Made by a program: the position numbers and the translations under genes
Origin: Solwaraspora sp. WMMD406
GTDB taxonomy: Bacteria; Actinomycetota; Actinomycetes; Mycobacteriales; Micromonosporaceae
Direction of reading: 5' to 3'
Length of the DNA stretch: 64,000 nucleotides
Assembly (NCBI RefSeq): GCF_029626025.1
Contig: NZ_JARUBF010000001.1
Span: forward strand, 2,480,001 to 2,544,000
The notes under the pieces: generated by a model
The model's database searches: none
Seen by the model: the letters and a program-made list of their open reading frames with translations, nothing else
What the model was told of the DNA's origin: nothing
Shown: in pieces, positions 41,196-50,022 of the stretch
Numbering within the stretch: the stretch's first letter is position 1
Layout of the letters: each line of letters opens with the position of its first letter

Positions 41196-42586
41196 CCGAA
41201 ATCGACCCCGTCCGGAACCAGCCACCGGGCGTCGCGGCTTCCGGCGACGACCCGCGCGCCGTGCTGGCCGACGACCTACGCACCGTGCTGGCCGATGACC
41301 TACGCACCGTGCTGGCCGACGACCTCGACCGGGCGCGACGACGCAGCCAGCTGCTGACCGACGCGGTGGACGACGACGACCTGGTCCGCCAGCACTCCCG
41401 CTTGATGTCGCCGCTGGTGTGGGACCTGGCGCACATCGGCAACCAGGAGGAGCTCTGGCTGGTCCGCGACGTCGGCGACCGGGAGCCGGTCCGCGACGAC
41501 ATCGACCACCTCTACGACGCGTTCAAGCATGCCCGTGCCGACCGGCCCGCGCTGCCGCTGCTGGACCCGGCGCAGGCCCGCGCCTACACCCGTACCGTCC
41601 GGGACAAGGTCCTGGACCTGCTCGACACGGTCGCCTTCGAGGGGCGGCCGCTGGTCGAGCACGGGTTCGCCTTCGGCATGATCGTGCAGCACGAGCAGCA
41701 GCACGACGAGACGATGCTCGCCACCCACCAGCTGCGGGTCGGGGCGCCGGTGCTGACCGCGTCGCCGCCGCCGGCGACGACGGTGCCGGTCGAGGGTGAA
41801 GCGTGGATCCCCGCCGGCCCGTTCACCATGGGCACCTCGACCGAGCCGTGGGCGCTGGACAACGAACGGCCCGCGCACACCGTCGACGTACCGGGCTTCT
41901 TCGTCGACCGGGCCCCGGTCACCAACGCCCAGTACCAGCGGTTCGTCGCCGACGGCGGCTACCACGACCAGCGGTGGTGGAGTGCCGACGGGTGGGCGCA
42001 CCGGCAACGGGCCGACCTGACCGGACCAATGCACTGGCACGGCGACGGCAGCTACACCCGGTTCGGCCGGCGCGGCCCGATCCAACCCGACGAGCCGGTG
42101 GTGCACGTCTGCTGGTACGAGGCCGAGGCGTACGCGGCCTGGGCCGGTCGCCGGCTGCCCACCGAGGCCGAATGGGAGAAAGCGGCCCGCTTCGACCCGG
42201 CGACCGGCCGGTCGCGCCGCTTCCCGTGGGGCGACGACGACCCCCGCCCGGAGCACGCCAACCTGGGACAGCGGCACCTGGCTCCGGCCCCGGTCGGTGC
42301 CTACCCGGCCGGCGCCTCTCCGGCCGGCGTGCACCAACTGATCGGCGACGTGTGGGAGTGGACCGGCACCTGGTTCGACGGCTACCCCGGCTTCACCGCC
42401 TTCCCGTACCGGGAGTATTCGGAGGTCTTCTTCGGCCGCGACCACCGGGTGCTGCGCGGCGGGTCGTTCGGCACCGACCGGGCAGCCTGCCGGGGCACCT
42501 TCCGCAACTGGGACTATCCGATTCGCCGCCAGATCTTCAGCGGTTTCCGGACCGCCCGCGATCCGTTGCCCGGCGAGGCTGCCTGA
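41192..42586 (+). CDS. egtB: EgtB, hercynine oxygenase (sulfoxide synthase)
   Basis: This 464-aa non-heme iron enzyme joins hercynine with gamma-glutamylcysteine using O2. The DinB half supplies iron ligands H81 (HIGNQEE) and H167-x3-H171 in HEQQHDE. The C-terminal FGE-sulfatase-like half runs from about 205 to 460, with GPFTMGTS, RRLPTEAEWEKAAR, VWEWTGTWF and LRGGSFGT. The N-terminus contains an in-frame triplicate of VLADDLRT, encoded by 24-bp tandem repeats, that is not part of the normal fold. It overlaps egtA by 4 bp. Confidence 0.93.
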   Translation: MTEIDPVRNQPPGVAASGDDPRAVLADDLRTVLADDLRTVLADDLDRARRRSQLLTDAVDDDDLVRQHSRLMSPLVWDLAHIGNQEELWLVRDVGDREPVRDDIDHLYDAFKHARADRPALPLLDPAQARAYTRTVRDKVLDLLDTVAFEGRPLVEHGFAFGMIVQHEQQHDETMLATHQLRVGAPVLTASPPPATTVPVEGEAWIPAGPFTMGTSTEPWALDNERPAHTVDVPGFFVDRAPVTNAQYQRFVADGGYHDQRWWSADGWAHRQRADLTGPMHWHGDGSYTRFGRRGPIQPDEPVVHVCWYEAEAYAAWAGRRLPTEAEWEKAARFDPATGRSRRFPWGDDDPRPEHANLGQRHLAPAPVGAYPAGASPAGVHQLIGDVWEWTGTWFDGYPGFTAFPYREYSEVFFGRDHRVLRGGSFGTDRAACRGTFRNWDYPIRRQIFSGFRTARDPLPGEAA

Positions 42587-43338
42587 TGTGCCGCCACCAG
42601 GTCTATCTGGGGCCGCCCGCCAGCCTCGCGGCGCTGCTGATCGACCCGCCGTACGGGCTGCACCGCCAGTCCTGGGCACCACGGGACATGCGCGGCGGCG
42701 GCACCGTCAACGCCGACGGGTTCGGTATCGGCTGGTACACACCCGACGGTCCGGTGCGCTACCGCCGGGCCGCCCCGATCTGGGCCGACGCCGGCCTGGC
42801 CGAGCTGGGCCGGGCCACCAGCGCCGGCGCGGTGCTCGCCGCCGTCCGCTCGGCCACCCCGGGAATGCCGGTGACCGAGGCGGCCTGCGCGCCGTTCACC
42901 GACGGCCGCTGGCTGTTCAGCCACAACGGAGTGGTATCCGGCTGGCCGGGCAGCGTCGCCGGCCTGGCTGCCACGCTGCCGGTGACCGATCTGCTCACCC
43001 TCGAGGCGCCCACCGATTCGGCGCTGCTGTGGGCGATGGTCCGTCACCGGTTGCACCGCGACGCCGACCCGGGCGCGGTACTCGCGGGCGTGGTCGCCGA
43101 CGTGCTCGAAGCGGCCCCGCGATCCCGGCTCAACCTGGTGCTGACCGACGGCGAGCGCGCCTGGGCCAGCGCCGTCGGCCATTCCCTGTCCGTCTTGCCC
43201 GGCCCGGGCCGGTTGATCGTCGCCTCCGAGCCGTTCGACGACGACCCGGCCTGGGCACCTGTCCCGGACCGGCGGCTCGTCGTCGCCGACCGCCACGCCT
43301 ACACCCTGGAGGACCTGTGCGGATCGACATCGAGCTGA
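42586..43338 (+). CDS. egtC: EgtC, gamma-glutamyl hercynylcysteine sulfoxide amidohydrolase
   Basis: This 250-aa class II glutamine-amidotransferase-like hydrolase removes glutamate from the EgtB product. Cys2 directly after the initiator Met is the N-terminal nucleophile; GFGIGWYTPDG, AVRSATPGMPVTEAACAPF and WLFSHNGVVSG are the pocket motifs. It starts on the egtB stop codon (TGATG). The last 22 bp overlap the egtD gene. Confidence 0.92.
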   Translation: MCRHQVYLGPPASLAALLIDPPYGLHRQSWAPRDMRGGGTVNADGFGIGWYTPDGPVRYRRAAPIWADAGLAELGRATSAGAVLAAVRSATPGMPVTEAACAPFTDGRWLFSHNGVVSGWPGSVAGLAATLPVTDLLTLEAPTDSALLWAMVRHRLHRDADPGAVLAGVVADVLEAAPRSRLNLVLTDGERAWASAVGHSLSVLPGPGRLIVASEPFDDDPAWAPVPDRRLVVADRHAYTLEDLCGSTSS

Positions 43339-44279
43339 CCGAGGCCGACCAGCAGCGGGCGCTGCGGGCCGACGCCCGGACCGGGCTCACCGCCGACCCG
43401 AAATGGCTGCCCCCGAAGTGGTTCTACGACAAGTACGGCAGCGAGCTGTTCGAGCGCATCACCACGCTGCCGGAGTACTACCCGACCCGGGCCGAACGGG
43501 CCGCGCTCACCGCGTACGCCGCCGACATCGCGGCGGTGACCCAGGCGCGGACCCTGGTCGAGCTGGGCTCCGGGTCGTCGGAGAAGACCCGGCTGCTGCT
43601 CGACGCGCTCCGCCGGCAGGGCAGCCTGCGGCGGTTCGTGCCGCTGGACGTGTCGGAGTCGGCGCTGCGCGACGCCGCCACCGCGCTGCACCGGGACTAC
43701 CCGGGGCTGACCGTCCACGGCATCGTCGGCGACTTCACCCGGCACCTGGACCGCGTCCCGTCCGGCGACGGCCGGCTGGTCGCCTTCCTCGGCGGCACCA
43801 TCGGCAACCTGGTGCCGGCCGAGCGGGCCGAGTTCCTGGCCGGGCTGCGGGACGTGTTGCGGCCCGGCGAGTGGCTGCTGCTCGGCACCGACCTGGTCAA
43901 GGACCCGGCGACCCTGGTCGCGGCGTACGACGACGCCGAAGGGGTGACCGCCGAGTTCAACCGCAACGTGCTGTACGTGCTCAACCGGCAGCTCGGTGCC
44001 GACTTCGACCCGGCCGCGTTCCGACACGTCGCCCACTGGGACACCGAACGGGAGTGGATCGAAATGCGGCTGCGCGCCGAGCGGGACATGACCGTACACC
44101 TGGCCGACCTGGACCTGGTCGTGCCGTTCGCGGCCGGGGAGGAGCTGCGGACCGAGGTGTCGGCCAAGTTCCACCGCCCCGGGGTGACCGCCGAGCTGGC
44201 CGCGGCCGGGTTCGACCTGACGCACTGGTGGACCGACCCGCAGGGGAGGTTCGCGATCAGCCTGTCCCGCAGCCGCTGA
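43317..44279 (+). CDS. egtD: EgtD, histidine N-alpha-methyltransferase
   Basis: This 320-aa SAM-dependent enzyme trimethylates histidine to hercynine, the first step of the pathway. Features are PKWFYDKYGSELFERIT, the SAM loop LVELGSGSSEKTRLLLDAL, GDFTRHL, FLGGTIGNL and ERDMTVHLADLD. GTG 43317 follows GGAGG in the egtC 3' end by about 4 nt, giving a 22-bp overlap with egtC. egtE, the PLP-dependent lyase that finishes ergothioneine, is not in this operon, as is common outside mycobacteria. Confidence 0.93.
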   Translation: MRIDIELTEADQQRALRADARTGLTADPKWLPPKWFYDKYGSELFERITTLPEYYPTRAERAALTAYAADIAAVTQARTLVELGSGSSEKTRLLLDALRRQGSLRRFVPLDVSESALRDAATALHRDYPGLTVHGIVGDFTRHLDRVPSGDGRLVAFLGGTIGNLVPAERAEFLAGLRDVLRPGEWLLLGTDLVKDPATLVAAYDDAEGVTAEFNRNVLYVLNRQLGADFDPAAFRHVAHWDTEREWIEMRLRAERDMTVHLADLDLVVPFAAGEELRTEVSAKFHRPGVTAELAAAGFDLTHWWTDPQGRFAISLSRSR

Positions 44280-44291
44280 CCTCAGCAGCTG

Positions 44292-44326
44292 GCTGGGGCC
44301 GGCGACCCGCCTCAGCCGGCCCCGGC
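44292..44326. terminator. bidirectional hairpin between egtD and the ABC importer
   Basis: GGGGCCGGC (44295-44303) pairs with GCCGGCCCC (44315-44323), with further pairing outside, around an 11-base loop. It overlaps the 3' end of the convergent ATPase gene. Confidence 0.6.
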
Positions 44327-45091
44327 GCCGGTGATCCGGCGCAGGAACTGTCGGGTACGCGGGTGCTCGGGCGCACCGAGCACCCGCCGCGCCGGGCCCT
44401 GCTCGAGGACGGCGCCATCGGCGAGGAAACAGACCCGGTCGGCGACCTCGCGGGCGAAGCCCATCTCGTGGGTGGCGATCAGCATGGTCATCCCGTCGGC
44501 TTTCAGCTCCCGGATCAACGTCAGCACCTCGCCGACCAGCTCCGGGTCCAACGCCGAGGTGACCTCGTCCAGCAGCAGCAACCGGGGCGCGTTGACCAGG
44601 GTCCGGGCGATCGCCGCCCGTTGCTGCTGGCCGCCGGAGAGCCGGTCGGGGTACTGCCTGGCCTGATCGGCCAGGCCGACCCGGTGCAGCAGTTCCATCG
44701 CCCGCCGCTCGGCCTGCGCCCGTCCGGTCCGGTGCACCGTGCGCGGCGCCAGGGTGACGTTGTCCAGCACGGTCAGGTGCGGAAAGAGGTTGTACGACTG
44801 GAAGACCAGCCCGATCCGCTGGCGCACCTGATTCGGATCGATCCGTGGATCGGTGATGTCCCGTCCGTCGAGGTGGATCGTGCCGTCGTCGACGGTCTCC
44901 AGCAGGTTGACGCACCGCAGCAGGGTCGATTTGCCGGAGCCGCTGCCGCCGATCAACGCGACCACCTCGTGCTCGGCCACGTCGAGCGTCAGGTCCCGCA
45001 GCACCACCCGGTCACCGAAGACCTTCCGGACCCCGGCGCAGGCCAGCACCGGCGTCGTGCCGTGCCCGCCCGGGTCTGCCGCCGACGTCAC
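44312..45091 (-). CDS. amino-acid ABC transporter ATPase (GlnQ/HisP type)
   Basis: This 259-aa ATPase has Walker A GGSGSGKST, Q-loop VFQSYNLFPHLTV, signature LSGGQQQR, Walker B LLLLDEV and H-loop THEMGFAREV. The FPH motif and the AREVADRVCFL end are typical of polar amino-acid importers. GTG 45091 overlaps the permease stop (GTGA). It energises uptake by the permease and lipoprotein encoded just before it. Confidence 0.9.
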   Translation of the reverse strand: MTSAADPGGHGTTPVLACAGVRKVFGDRVVLRDLTLDVAEHEVVALIGGSGSGKSTLLRCVNLLETVDDGTIHLDGRDITDPRIDPNQVRQRIGLVFQSYNLFPHLTVLDNVTLAPRTVHRTGRAQAERRAMELLHRVGLADQARQYPDRLSGGQQQRAAIARTLVNAPRLLLLDEVTSALDPELVGEVLTLIRELKADGMTMLIATHEMGFAREVADRVCFLADGAVLEQGPARRVLGAPEHPRTRQFLRRITGAGAG

Positions 45092-46008
45092 GCCGTGCCG
45101 GCCCAGGTCTGCCGCCGGGCGGCCCGCATCGTCACCCAGTCGGTCACCGCCACCAGCGGAATGGCCATCAGGATGAACAGCACCCCGGCCACCACGTACG
45201 GGGTGAAGTTGTAGCTGGTCGCGGTCTCGATCTGGGCGGCCCGGATCGCGTCGATCGGACCGGCCAGCGAGATCAGACCGACGTCCTTCTGCAGCGCCAC
45301 CAGGTCGTTGAGCAGCGGCGGGGCGACCCGCCGGACCGCCTGCGGCAGCACCACGTGCCGCATCGTCTGCGCGTGGCTGAGACCCAGCGACCGGGCGGCG
45401 GCCCGCTGCGCCGGATGCACTGACTCGATCCCGGCCCGGAACACCTCGGCCAGGTAGGCGCCGTAGGTGATCACCAACGCGCAGCCGCCGAGCACCAGCA
45501 CCGACGGGGTACCGGCCAACCGCAACCCCGGTACCCCGAAGGTGAACAGGTACAGCACGATGATCAGCGGCGCGCCCCGGAACACGTACGTGTAGGAGGT
45601 GGCCGCCGCCCGCAGCGGGAAGAACACCGCCGGGCGCAGGGTGCGGGCGATCGCGATCGCCAGACCCAGCGCGAGCGCCCCGAGCGCGCAGAAGAACAGC
45701 AGCCGTACGTTGAGCCACAGTCCGCGCAGCACGGCGGGCAGCGCGTCGAGTGCCACCTCGGGGTCGAAGAAGGACTGCTGGACGCGCGGCCAACCGGGCG
45801 AGTTGGCGATCGCCACGACCAGCAGGGAGCCGACGACCGCGGTGGACGCGGCGGCGACGACGACCGACCGGACGCTCTGCCGGCGGCGGTACGCGTCGCG
45901 CCGCCGCTGCAGCTCACTCGGCTGGTGACCGTCGTCGCCGACGTGCTCCGTGGTCGCCGGCTGCCGCGTGGTCGGCGGCTGAGCCGCCGGTTGATGGTTC
46001 GCTGGCAC
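45088..46008 (-). CDS. amino-acid ABC transporter permease (HisM/GlnP type)
   Basis: This 306-aa inner-membrane protein has an unusually long hydrophilic N-terminus (about 50 residues, Gln/Pro/Arg-rich). Helices and the family motif YVFRGAPLIIVLYLF follow, then the EAA loop AEVFRAGIESVHPAQRAAARSLG. It forms the channel as a homodimer. It is coupled to its neighbours: 6 bp after the lipoprotein gene and a 4-bp overlap with the ATPase. Confidence 0.9.
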   Translation of the reverse strand: MPANHQPAAQPPTTRQPATTEHVGDDGHQPSELQRRRDAYRRRQSVRSVVVAAASTAVVGSLLVVAIANSPGWPRVQQSFFDPEVALDALPAVLRGLWLNVRLLFFCALGALALGLAIAIARTLRPAVFFPLRAAATSYTYVFRGAPLIIVLYLFTFGVPGLRLAGTPSVLVLGGCALVITYGAYLAEVFRAGIESVHPAQRAAARSLGLSHAQTMRHVVLPQAVRRVAPPLLNDLVALQKDVGLISLAGPIDAIRAAQIETATSYNFTPYVVAGVLFILMAIPLVAVTDWVTMRAARRQTWAGTA

Positions 46009-46014
46009 GGGCGG

Positions 46015-46890
46015 TCAGGACAGCACCGGCGCGCCGGCCACGTCGGCCAGCCACTCCGCTTCCAGATCGGCCAGGGTGCCGTTGCTCCTCAGCTCGTCGA
46101 CGGCGGCGCTGACGCAGCTGGTCAGCGGCGATCCCTTGTCCAGCACCAGCCCGAACTGTTCCGGCTCCCCGGACGGCTGGGCGAGCTGACCGACGATCCG
46201 GGCGTCGTCGATCTCGGCGGCGGTGACGTAGAACGCGGTCGGCAGGTCCAGCACCAGCGCGTCGATGGTGCCGTTGCGCAGCGCCGCCTTGGCGTCGTCG
46301 TTGTTGTTGAACACCGCCGGCTCGGTGTCTGGGGCGACGACCTCGGTGATCGCCCGGTAGCTGGTGGTGCCGACCTGGGCACCGAGTGCGATCCCCTTCA
46401 GATCGGCCAGGCTCGTCGCGGCGGCGGCCGGCGTAGCCTCCAGCGCGATCACCGCCTGCGTGACGTCGTAGTACGGGCTGGAGAAGTCGACCGCCGCCCG
46501 TCGCTCCTCGGTGATCGAGAACTGGTTGATGTCGAAGTCGAACGACTTCGGCCCGGGGGCGATCGCGGTGTTGAACGGCACCCGTACCCAGGTCACCTCG
46601 TCGGGTTCGTAACCGAGCTGGTTGGCGACCGCGTACGCCACCGCCCCCTCGAAACCGGCGCCGCTTTCCGGGGCGTCGTCGACGAACCACGGCGGGTACG
46701 CCGGCTGGTCGGTGCCGACTGTCAGTGTTCCGGGGACGATGGTGTCCAGCCACTGCGGGTTGCAGGCGTCGGGGGTCGGCGCCGCCGTCGGCGGGTCGTC
46801 GTCCTGCGGCGAGCAGCCGGCGACCACGATCGCCGTCAGCACAGCTGTCGTCGCGCCGAGCAGGCCAGTCATTGGATGTGACCGGTGCAT
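46015..46890 (-). CDS. amino-acid ABC transporter substrate-binding lipoprotein
   Basis: This 291-aa SBP_bac_3 protein has signal peptide and lipobox VVAGC (Cys about 26). The binding fold begins GTLTVGTDQPAYPPWF. FDFDINQFSITEERRAAVDFSSPYYDV contains the family hinge, quoted as FDFDINQFSITEERR then VDFSSPYYDV. It captures a polar amino acid, possibly cystine or a histidine relative given the neighbouring thiol and sulfur genes (inference only). It is the first gene of the operon. Confidence 0.88.
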   Translation of the reverse strand: MHRSHPMTGLLGATTAVLTAIVVAGCSPQDDDPPTAAPTPDACNPQWLDTIVPGTLTVGTDQPAYPPWFVDDAPESGAGFEGAVAYAVANQLGYEPDEVTWVRVPFNTAIAPGPKSFDFDINQFSITEERRAAVDFSSPYYDVTQAVIALEATPAAAATSLADLKGIALGAQVGTTSYRAITEVVAPDTEPAVFNNNDDAKAALRNGTIDALVLDLPTAFYVTAAEIDDARIVGQLAQPSGEPEQFGLVLDKGSPLTSCVSAAVDELRSNGTLADLEAEWLADVAGAPVLS

Positions 46891-46967
46891 GACCGCTCCT
46901 CGATGTTCGGTGGGTACGCCGGGCCGGCGGTTACATTCGATCAGCCGCCGGCCCGACGATCAACGGG

Positions 46968-47957
46968 CTATCTCGCGCCCGGAGCTATCCATTCGTCGAG
47001 GTCGAAGTCGTTGCGGAGGAACTCCTGGTCGGTGAGGAACTCCTTGGTGCCGGCCAGCAGCGTCAACCCTTCCTCGGTGAACGGCTCGGCCGGCCACTGA
47101 TCCGGCGAGGTCGTGGCGCGGACCACCTCCGGTGGGAAACCGTTGATGCTGATCGTGTAGTCGAGGAAGCCCGCCCAGTCCTCGCCGACCTGTTCGGCCG
47201 CGCCGCGTTGGGCCCGTTGCCACACCTGCACGATCTCCGGGCGGGCGGCGAGGAAGCTCTCGGTGACGACCGCCGCGCTCGTGCCCAGGTACTGCCGGTG
47301 GTCGACGGAGGCGACCGTCAGCACAGGGTAGCCCCGGGCCCGGAGGAACTCGACGTTGGCGGCGGGTACGGCGGCCGCGTCGACGTCACCGCGTTCCAGC
47401 GCGGCCTCGACCTCGGAGGCGTAGACGTGCAGGATCTCGGCCGGTTCGACACCGGCGTCGGCGAGCGCGCCGAGCAGGTATCGGTGAATGTACGAACCGG
47501 TCTGTACGGCGAGCTTCTTCCCGGCCAGTTCGGCGACCGAGGTCGGTCCGCCGTTGGCCTTGGCCACGATGCCGGCGTCGAGGTTGACGCTGGCCTGGGC
47601 GATCAGCCGGGTCGGCTGGTTCGCGCCGCGGGCCACCAGCGCCGGGGTGTCGCCGTAGACGGCGAGGTCGAGTTCGCCGGCGGCGAGCGCCTGATTGAGG
47701 TCTGGCCCGTTGGGGAAGGTCACGACGGCGACGTCACCGACGCCGGCCTCGGCCAGCGCCGGCACCAGTTCGCCGCGTTCGTGCAGCCAGCCGACCGGTC
47801 CGGAGAGCTTGTTGCTGTTGCCGATCGCCCCGATCCGCAACGTGTAGCCGTCGGTCCGCGCGGCAGAGGCGTCGGATCCGCAACCGGTCGTCGCCAACAG
47901 GCCGGTCAGGGCCAGCGCGACCAGTGGCGTGAATCGACGGCGAAGTGCGGTACGCAT
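46968..47957 (-). CDS. sulfonate-type ABC substrate-binding lipoprotein
   Basis: This 329-aa periplasmic-type binding protein of the SsuA/TauA (NMT1-like) family has lipobox LATTGC (Cys about 26). Binding-fold marks are LRIGAIGNSNKLSGPVGWL, FPNGPDLNQALAAGELDLAV, AGKKLAVQTGSYIHRYLLG and an ASVDHRQYLG hinge. ATG 47957 starts a normal signal; the longer open frame upstream is not credible. It is the last gene of a five-gene operon (permease, ATPase, flavoprotein, ferredoxin, this), an odd place for the binding protein. Confidence 0.85.
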   Translation of the reverse strand: MRTALRRRFTPLVALALTGLLATTGCGSDASAARTDGYTLRIGAIGNSNKLSGPVGWLHERGELVPALAEAGVGDVAVVTFPNGPDLNQALAAGELDLAVYGDTPALVARGANQPTRLIAQASVNLDAGIVAKANGGPTSVAELAGKKLAVQTGSYIHRYLLGALADAGVEPAEILHVYASEVEAALERGDVDAAAVPAANVEFLRARGYPVLTVASVDHRQYLGTSAAVVTESFLAARPEIVQVWQRAQRGAAEQVGEDWAGFLDYTISINGFPPEVVRATTSPDQWPAEPFTEEGLTLLAGTKEFLTDQEFLRNDFDLDEWIAPGAR

Positions 47958-47970
47958 GTGCTTCGTTCTC

Positions 47971-48387
47971 CTATGTCTTCTTCGCGGTGGCGGTTGTGCC
48001 GGCCACGGCGCTGGGTGCCTCTTGGGTCGGTGCGGTGTCGGCCGGCGTGATCCGGGCACGACCGAGTTCGGGGCCGACGGCCCTCCGAGCCCCAGGTCTG
48101 CGGCCACGGCCCCAGCCGATCTCCTTGCGGTAGCTGCCGAGCAGCCCGGCGTCGGTGACGTGCTGTTCATCGGTCAGCGGCGATCCGGGTGGCGCCGGGT
48201 GGGTCAGTGGTGCCACGAACAGGGCGTCGGCGGGGCAGTGCGCCTCGCACATGAAGCAGGTCTGGCAGTCACCCTGCCGGGCGATCACCGGCACCCCGTC
48301 GGTGCCCCGGTCGAAGACGTTCGTCGGGCAGACCGCGACGCAGACGTCGCAGGTGACGCAGCGGGACGCGGAGACGATCTCGATCAC
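47971..48387 (-). CDS. two-cluster 4Fe-4S ferredoxin (AprB-like)
   Basis: This 138-aa protein has two CxxCxxCxxxCP motifs (CVTCDVCVAVCP near 10-21 and CQTCFMCEAHCP near 42-53), enough for two [4Fe-4S] clusters. A C-terminal extension of about 80 residues has no cysteine. GTG 48387 overlaps the flavoprotein stop by 4 bp. The pairing with a fumarate-reductase-like flavoprotein is like the beta subunit of adenylylsulfate-reductase-type enzymes. Confidence 0.85.
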   Translation of the reverse strand: MIEIVSASRCVTCDVCVAVCPTNVFDRGTDGVPVIARQGDCQTCFMCEAHCPADALFVAPLTHPAPPGSPLTDEQHVTDAGLLGSYRKEIGWGRGRRPGARRAVGPELGRARITPADTAPTQEAPSAVAGTTATAKKT

Positions 48388-50021
48388 GACGCCACCGCTG
48401 TCAGCCGGCGGTCGGAGTCGGCGCGGGTCGGTTCCGGCCGGATCCACAGTTCGTCGAGCCCGCCGACGGTGAGCCGGTGCCATTGCGCCGGATCGAGCTG
48501 CGGGTGGTCCTGCCGCCGGGCCATGCCACGGCTCTCCGTACGGGCCAGCGCGCTGGTGTACATCCACCGGGCGTGGGCGAGCATCGCGGCGGTCTGCCGG
48601 AGTCGTACGGCGGCGGCCCCGGTCGCGGCGGCCCCGGCCCGCAACTGCCGCCAGGCCGCGTCCAGTTCGGCCAGCGCCGGCGTCAACCGTTCGCCGTGGC
48701 GCAGGTAGTTCTTGTCGTACGGATGCACCTGCTCGCCCAGCACCCGCTCGGCCTGCGCCCAACCGGCGTACCGCTCGGGGTTGCCCCGCACGACGGACCC
48801 GGTCGGGCGCAGCCCGGCGCCACCGGTGGCGGCGAGCCGGCGCCGGTGCCGGGCCGGTCCGAGCCCGGCCGCGAACCGGGCCGCGCCCTGCCCGGCCCAG
48901 GTGCCCGACGACATCGCCCAGGCCGAGTTGTGGCTGCCGCCGCCGGTGAAGCCGCCGCAGATGAGTTCGCGGGTGGCCGCGTCGCCGGCGGCGTACAGGC
49001 CGGGCACCGTGGTGGCGCAGTCGTCGCTGACGACCCGGATGCCGCCGGTGCCGCGTACGGTGCCTTCGAGTAGCAGGGTCACCGGGAACTTGTCGGTGAA
49101 CGGGTTGATGCCGAGCCGGTCGAAGGTGAGGAAGAAGTTGGGTTGGCCCTCGCGCATCTGTCGCTGCTGCTGCGGGGTCGCCTGGTCGATCTGGCAGAGC
49201 ACGGTGCCGCTGCGCAGCAGTTCGGCGGCGATGACCGAGCGGCCGCCCTGACTGCCGGCCCCGGCCAGCGGGGTGCCGTCGCCGTGGAAGAAGGTGGCGA
49301 ATCCGTAGTAGGCGGTCTTCGTTACGGAGGTGAACGCCGGGGCGATGGCGTAGGAATTGGAGAACTCCATCCCGGACAGTTCGGCACCGGCCTCGGCGGC
49401 GTACAGCGCCCCGTCGCCGGTGTCGACGTCGCAGCCCAGCGCCTTGCTGAGGAACGCGCAGCCGCCGGTGGCCAGTACGACGGCGCCGGCCCGGACCCGG
49501 TACCCGGTGTCGTGCTGGCGCCGGTGGCCGGCGACTCCGGCGACGGCGCCACCGGGGTCGACCAGCAGTTCGAGCACCGGGCTGTGGTCGAGGATCCGGG
49601 CACCGGACCGCTTGACCCAGGCCCGCATCCGGCGCATGTACTCCGGCCCCTGCACGCCGCGTTTGTACGGTTGCCCGTCGACCACCGGAAACGGGTAACG
49701 CGCCTGGGTGGCCAGCCGGTTCATGTTCTCGTACGTCTGGTCCAGCACCCGGGCCATCCAGCGCCGGTCGGCGAGGTAGCCGCCGAGCGCTTCCCGGCTG
49801 GCCATCGCCTTGTCCCGCGCCTCGGGATCGGGTGCGACGTACCAGACGCCGGTTCCGCCGGAGGCGGTCGGGCCGCTGGTGCCGCAGTAGCCCTTGTCGA
49901 GCAGGACCACGTCGGCCCCGGCAGCGGTGGCGGCCAGCGCGGCCCAGGTGCCGGCCGGGCCGCCGCCGACGATGACGACTTCGGCGGTCAGGTCCAGGGT
50001 GGTGGTGTCGGTGGCGGGCAT
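48384..50021 (-). CDS. FAD-dependent oxidoreductase (fumarate reductase/AprA-like flavoprotein)
   Basis: This 545-aa protein has the Rossmann FAD motif VVIVGGGPAGTWAALAA (about 15-31) and the covalent/FAD segment GTSGPTASGGTGVW. VLATGGCAFLSKALG, GLYAAGDAATRELICGG and a helical C-terminal domain (about 430-545) follow, as in succinate dehydrogenase/fumarate reductase/AprA proteins. Its place inside a sulfonate importer operon with a two-cluster ferredoxin suggests it reduces or cleaves a sulfur compound after import (inference). The substrate is unknown. ATG 50021 is 1 bp after the ATPase stop. Confidence 0.85.
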   Translation of the reverse strand: MPATDTTTLDLTAEVVIVGGGPAGTWAALAATAAGADVVLLDKGYCGTSGPTASGGTGVWYVAPDPEARDKAMASREALGGYLADRRWMARVLDQTYENMNRLATQARYPFPVVDGQPYKRGVQGPEYMRRMRAWVKRSGARILDHSPVLELLVDPGGAVAGVAGHRRQHDTGYRVRAGAVVLATGGCAFLSKALGCDVDTGDGALYAAEAGAELSGMEFSNSYAIAPAFTSVTKTAYYGFATFFHGDGTPLAGAGSQGGRSVIAAELLRSGTVLCQIDQATPQQQRQMREGQPNFFLTFDRLGINPFTDKFPVTLLLEGTVRGTGGIRVVSDDCATTVPGLYAAGDAATRELICGGFTGGGSHNSAWAMSSGTWAGQGAARFAAGLGPARHRRRLAATGGAGLRPTGSVVRGNPERYAGWAQAERVLGEQVHPYDKNYLRHGERLTPALAELDAAWRQLRAGAAATGAAAVRLRQTAAMLAHARWMYTSALARTESRGMARRQDHPQLDPAQWHRLTVGGLDELWIRPEPTRADSDRRLTAVAS

Positions 50022-50022
50022 G

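Noticed and set aside
46015-46968. Sulfur-regulon palindrome in front of the amino-acid importer
   Set aside because: I looked in the 77-bp gap before the lipoprotein gene and found no CCTAY-N7-RTAGG, so this importer is not placed in the regulon.
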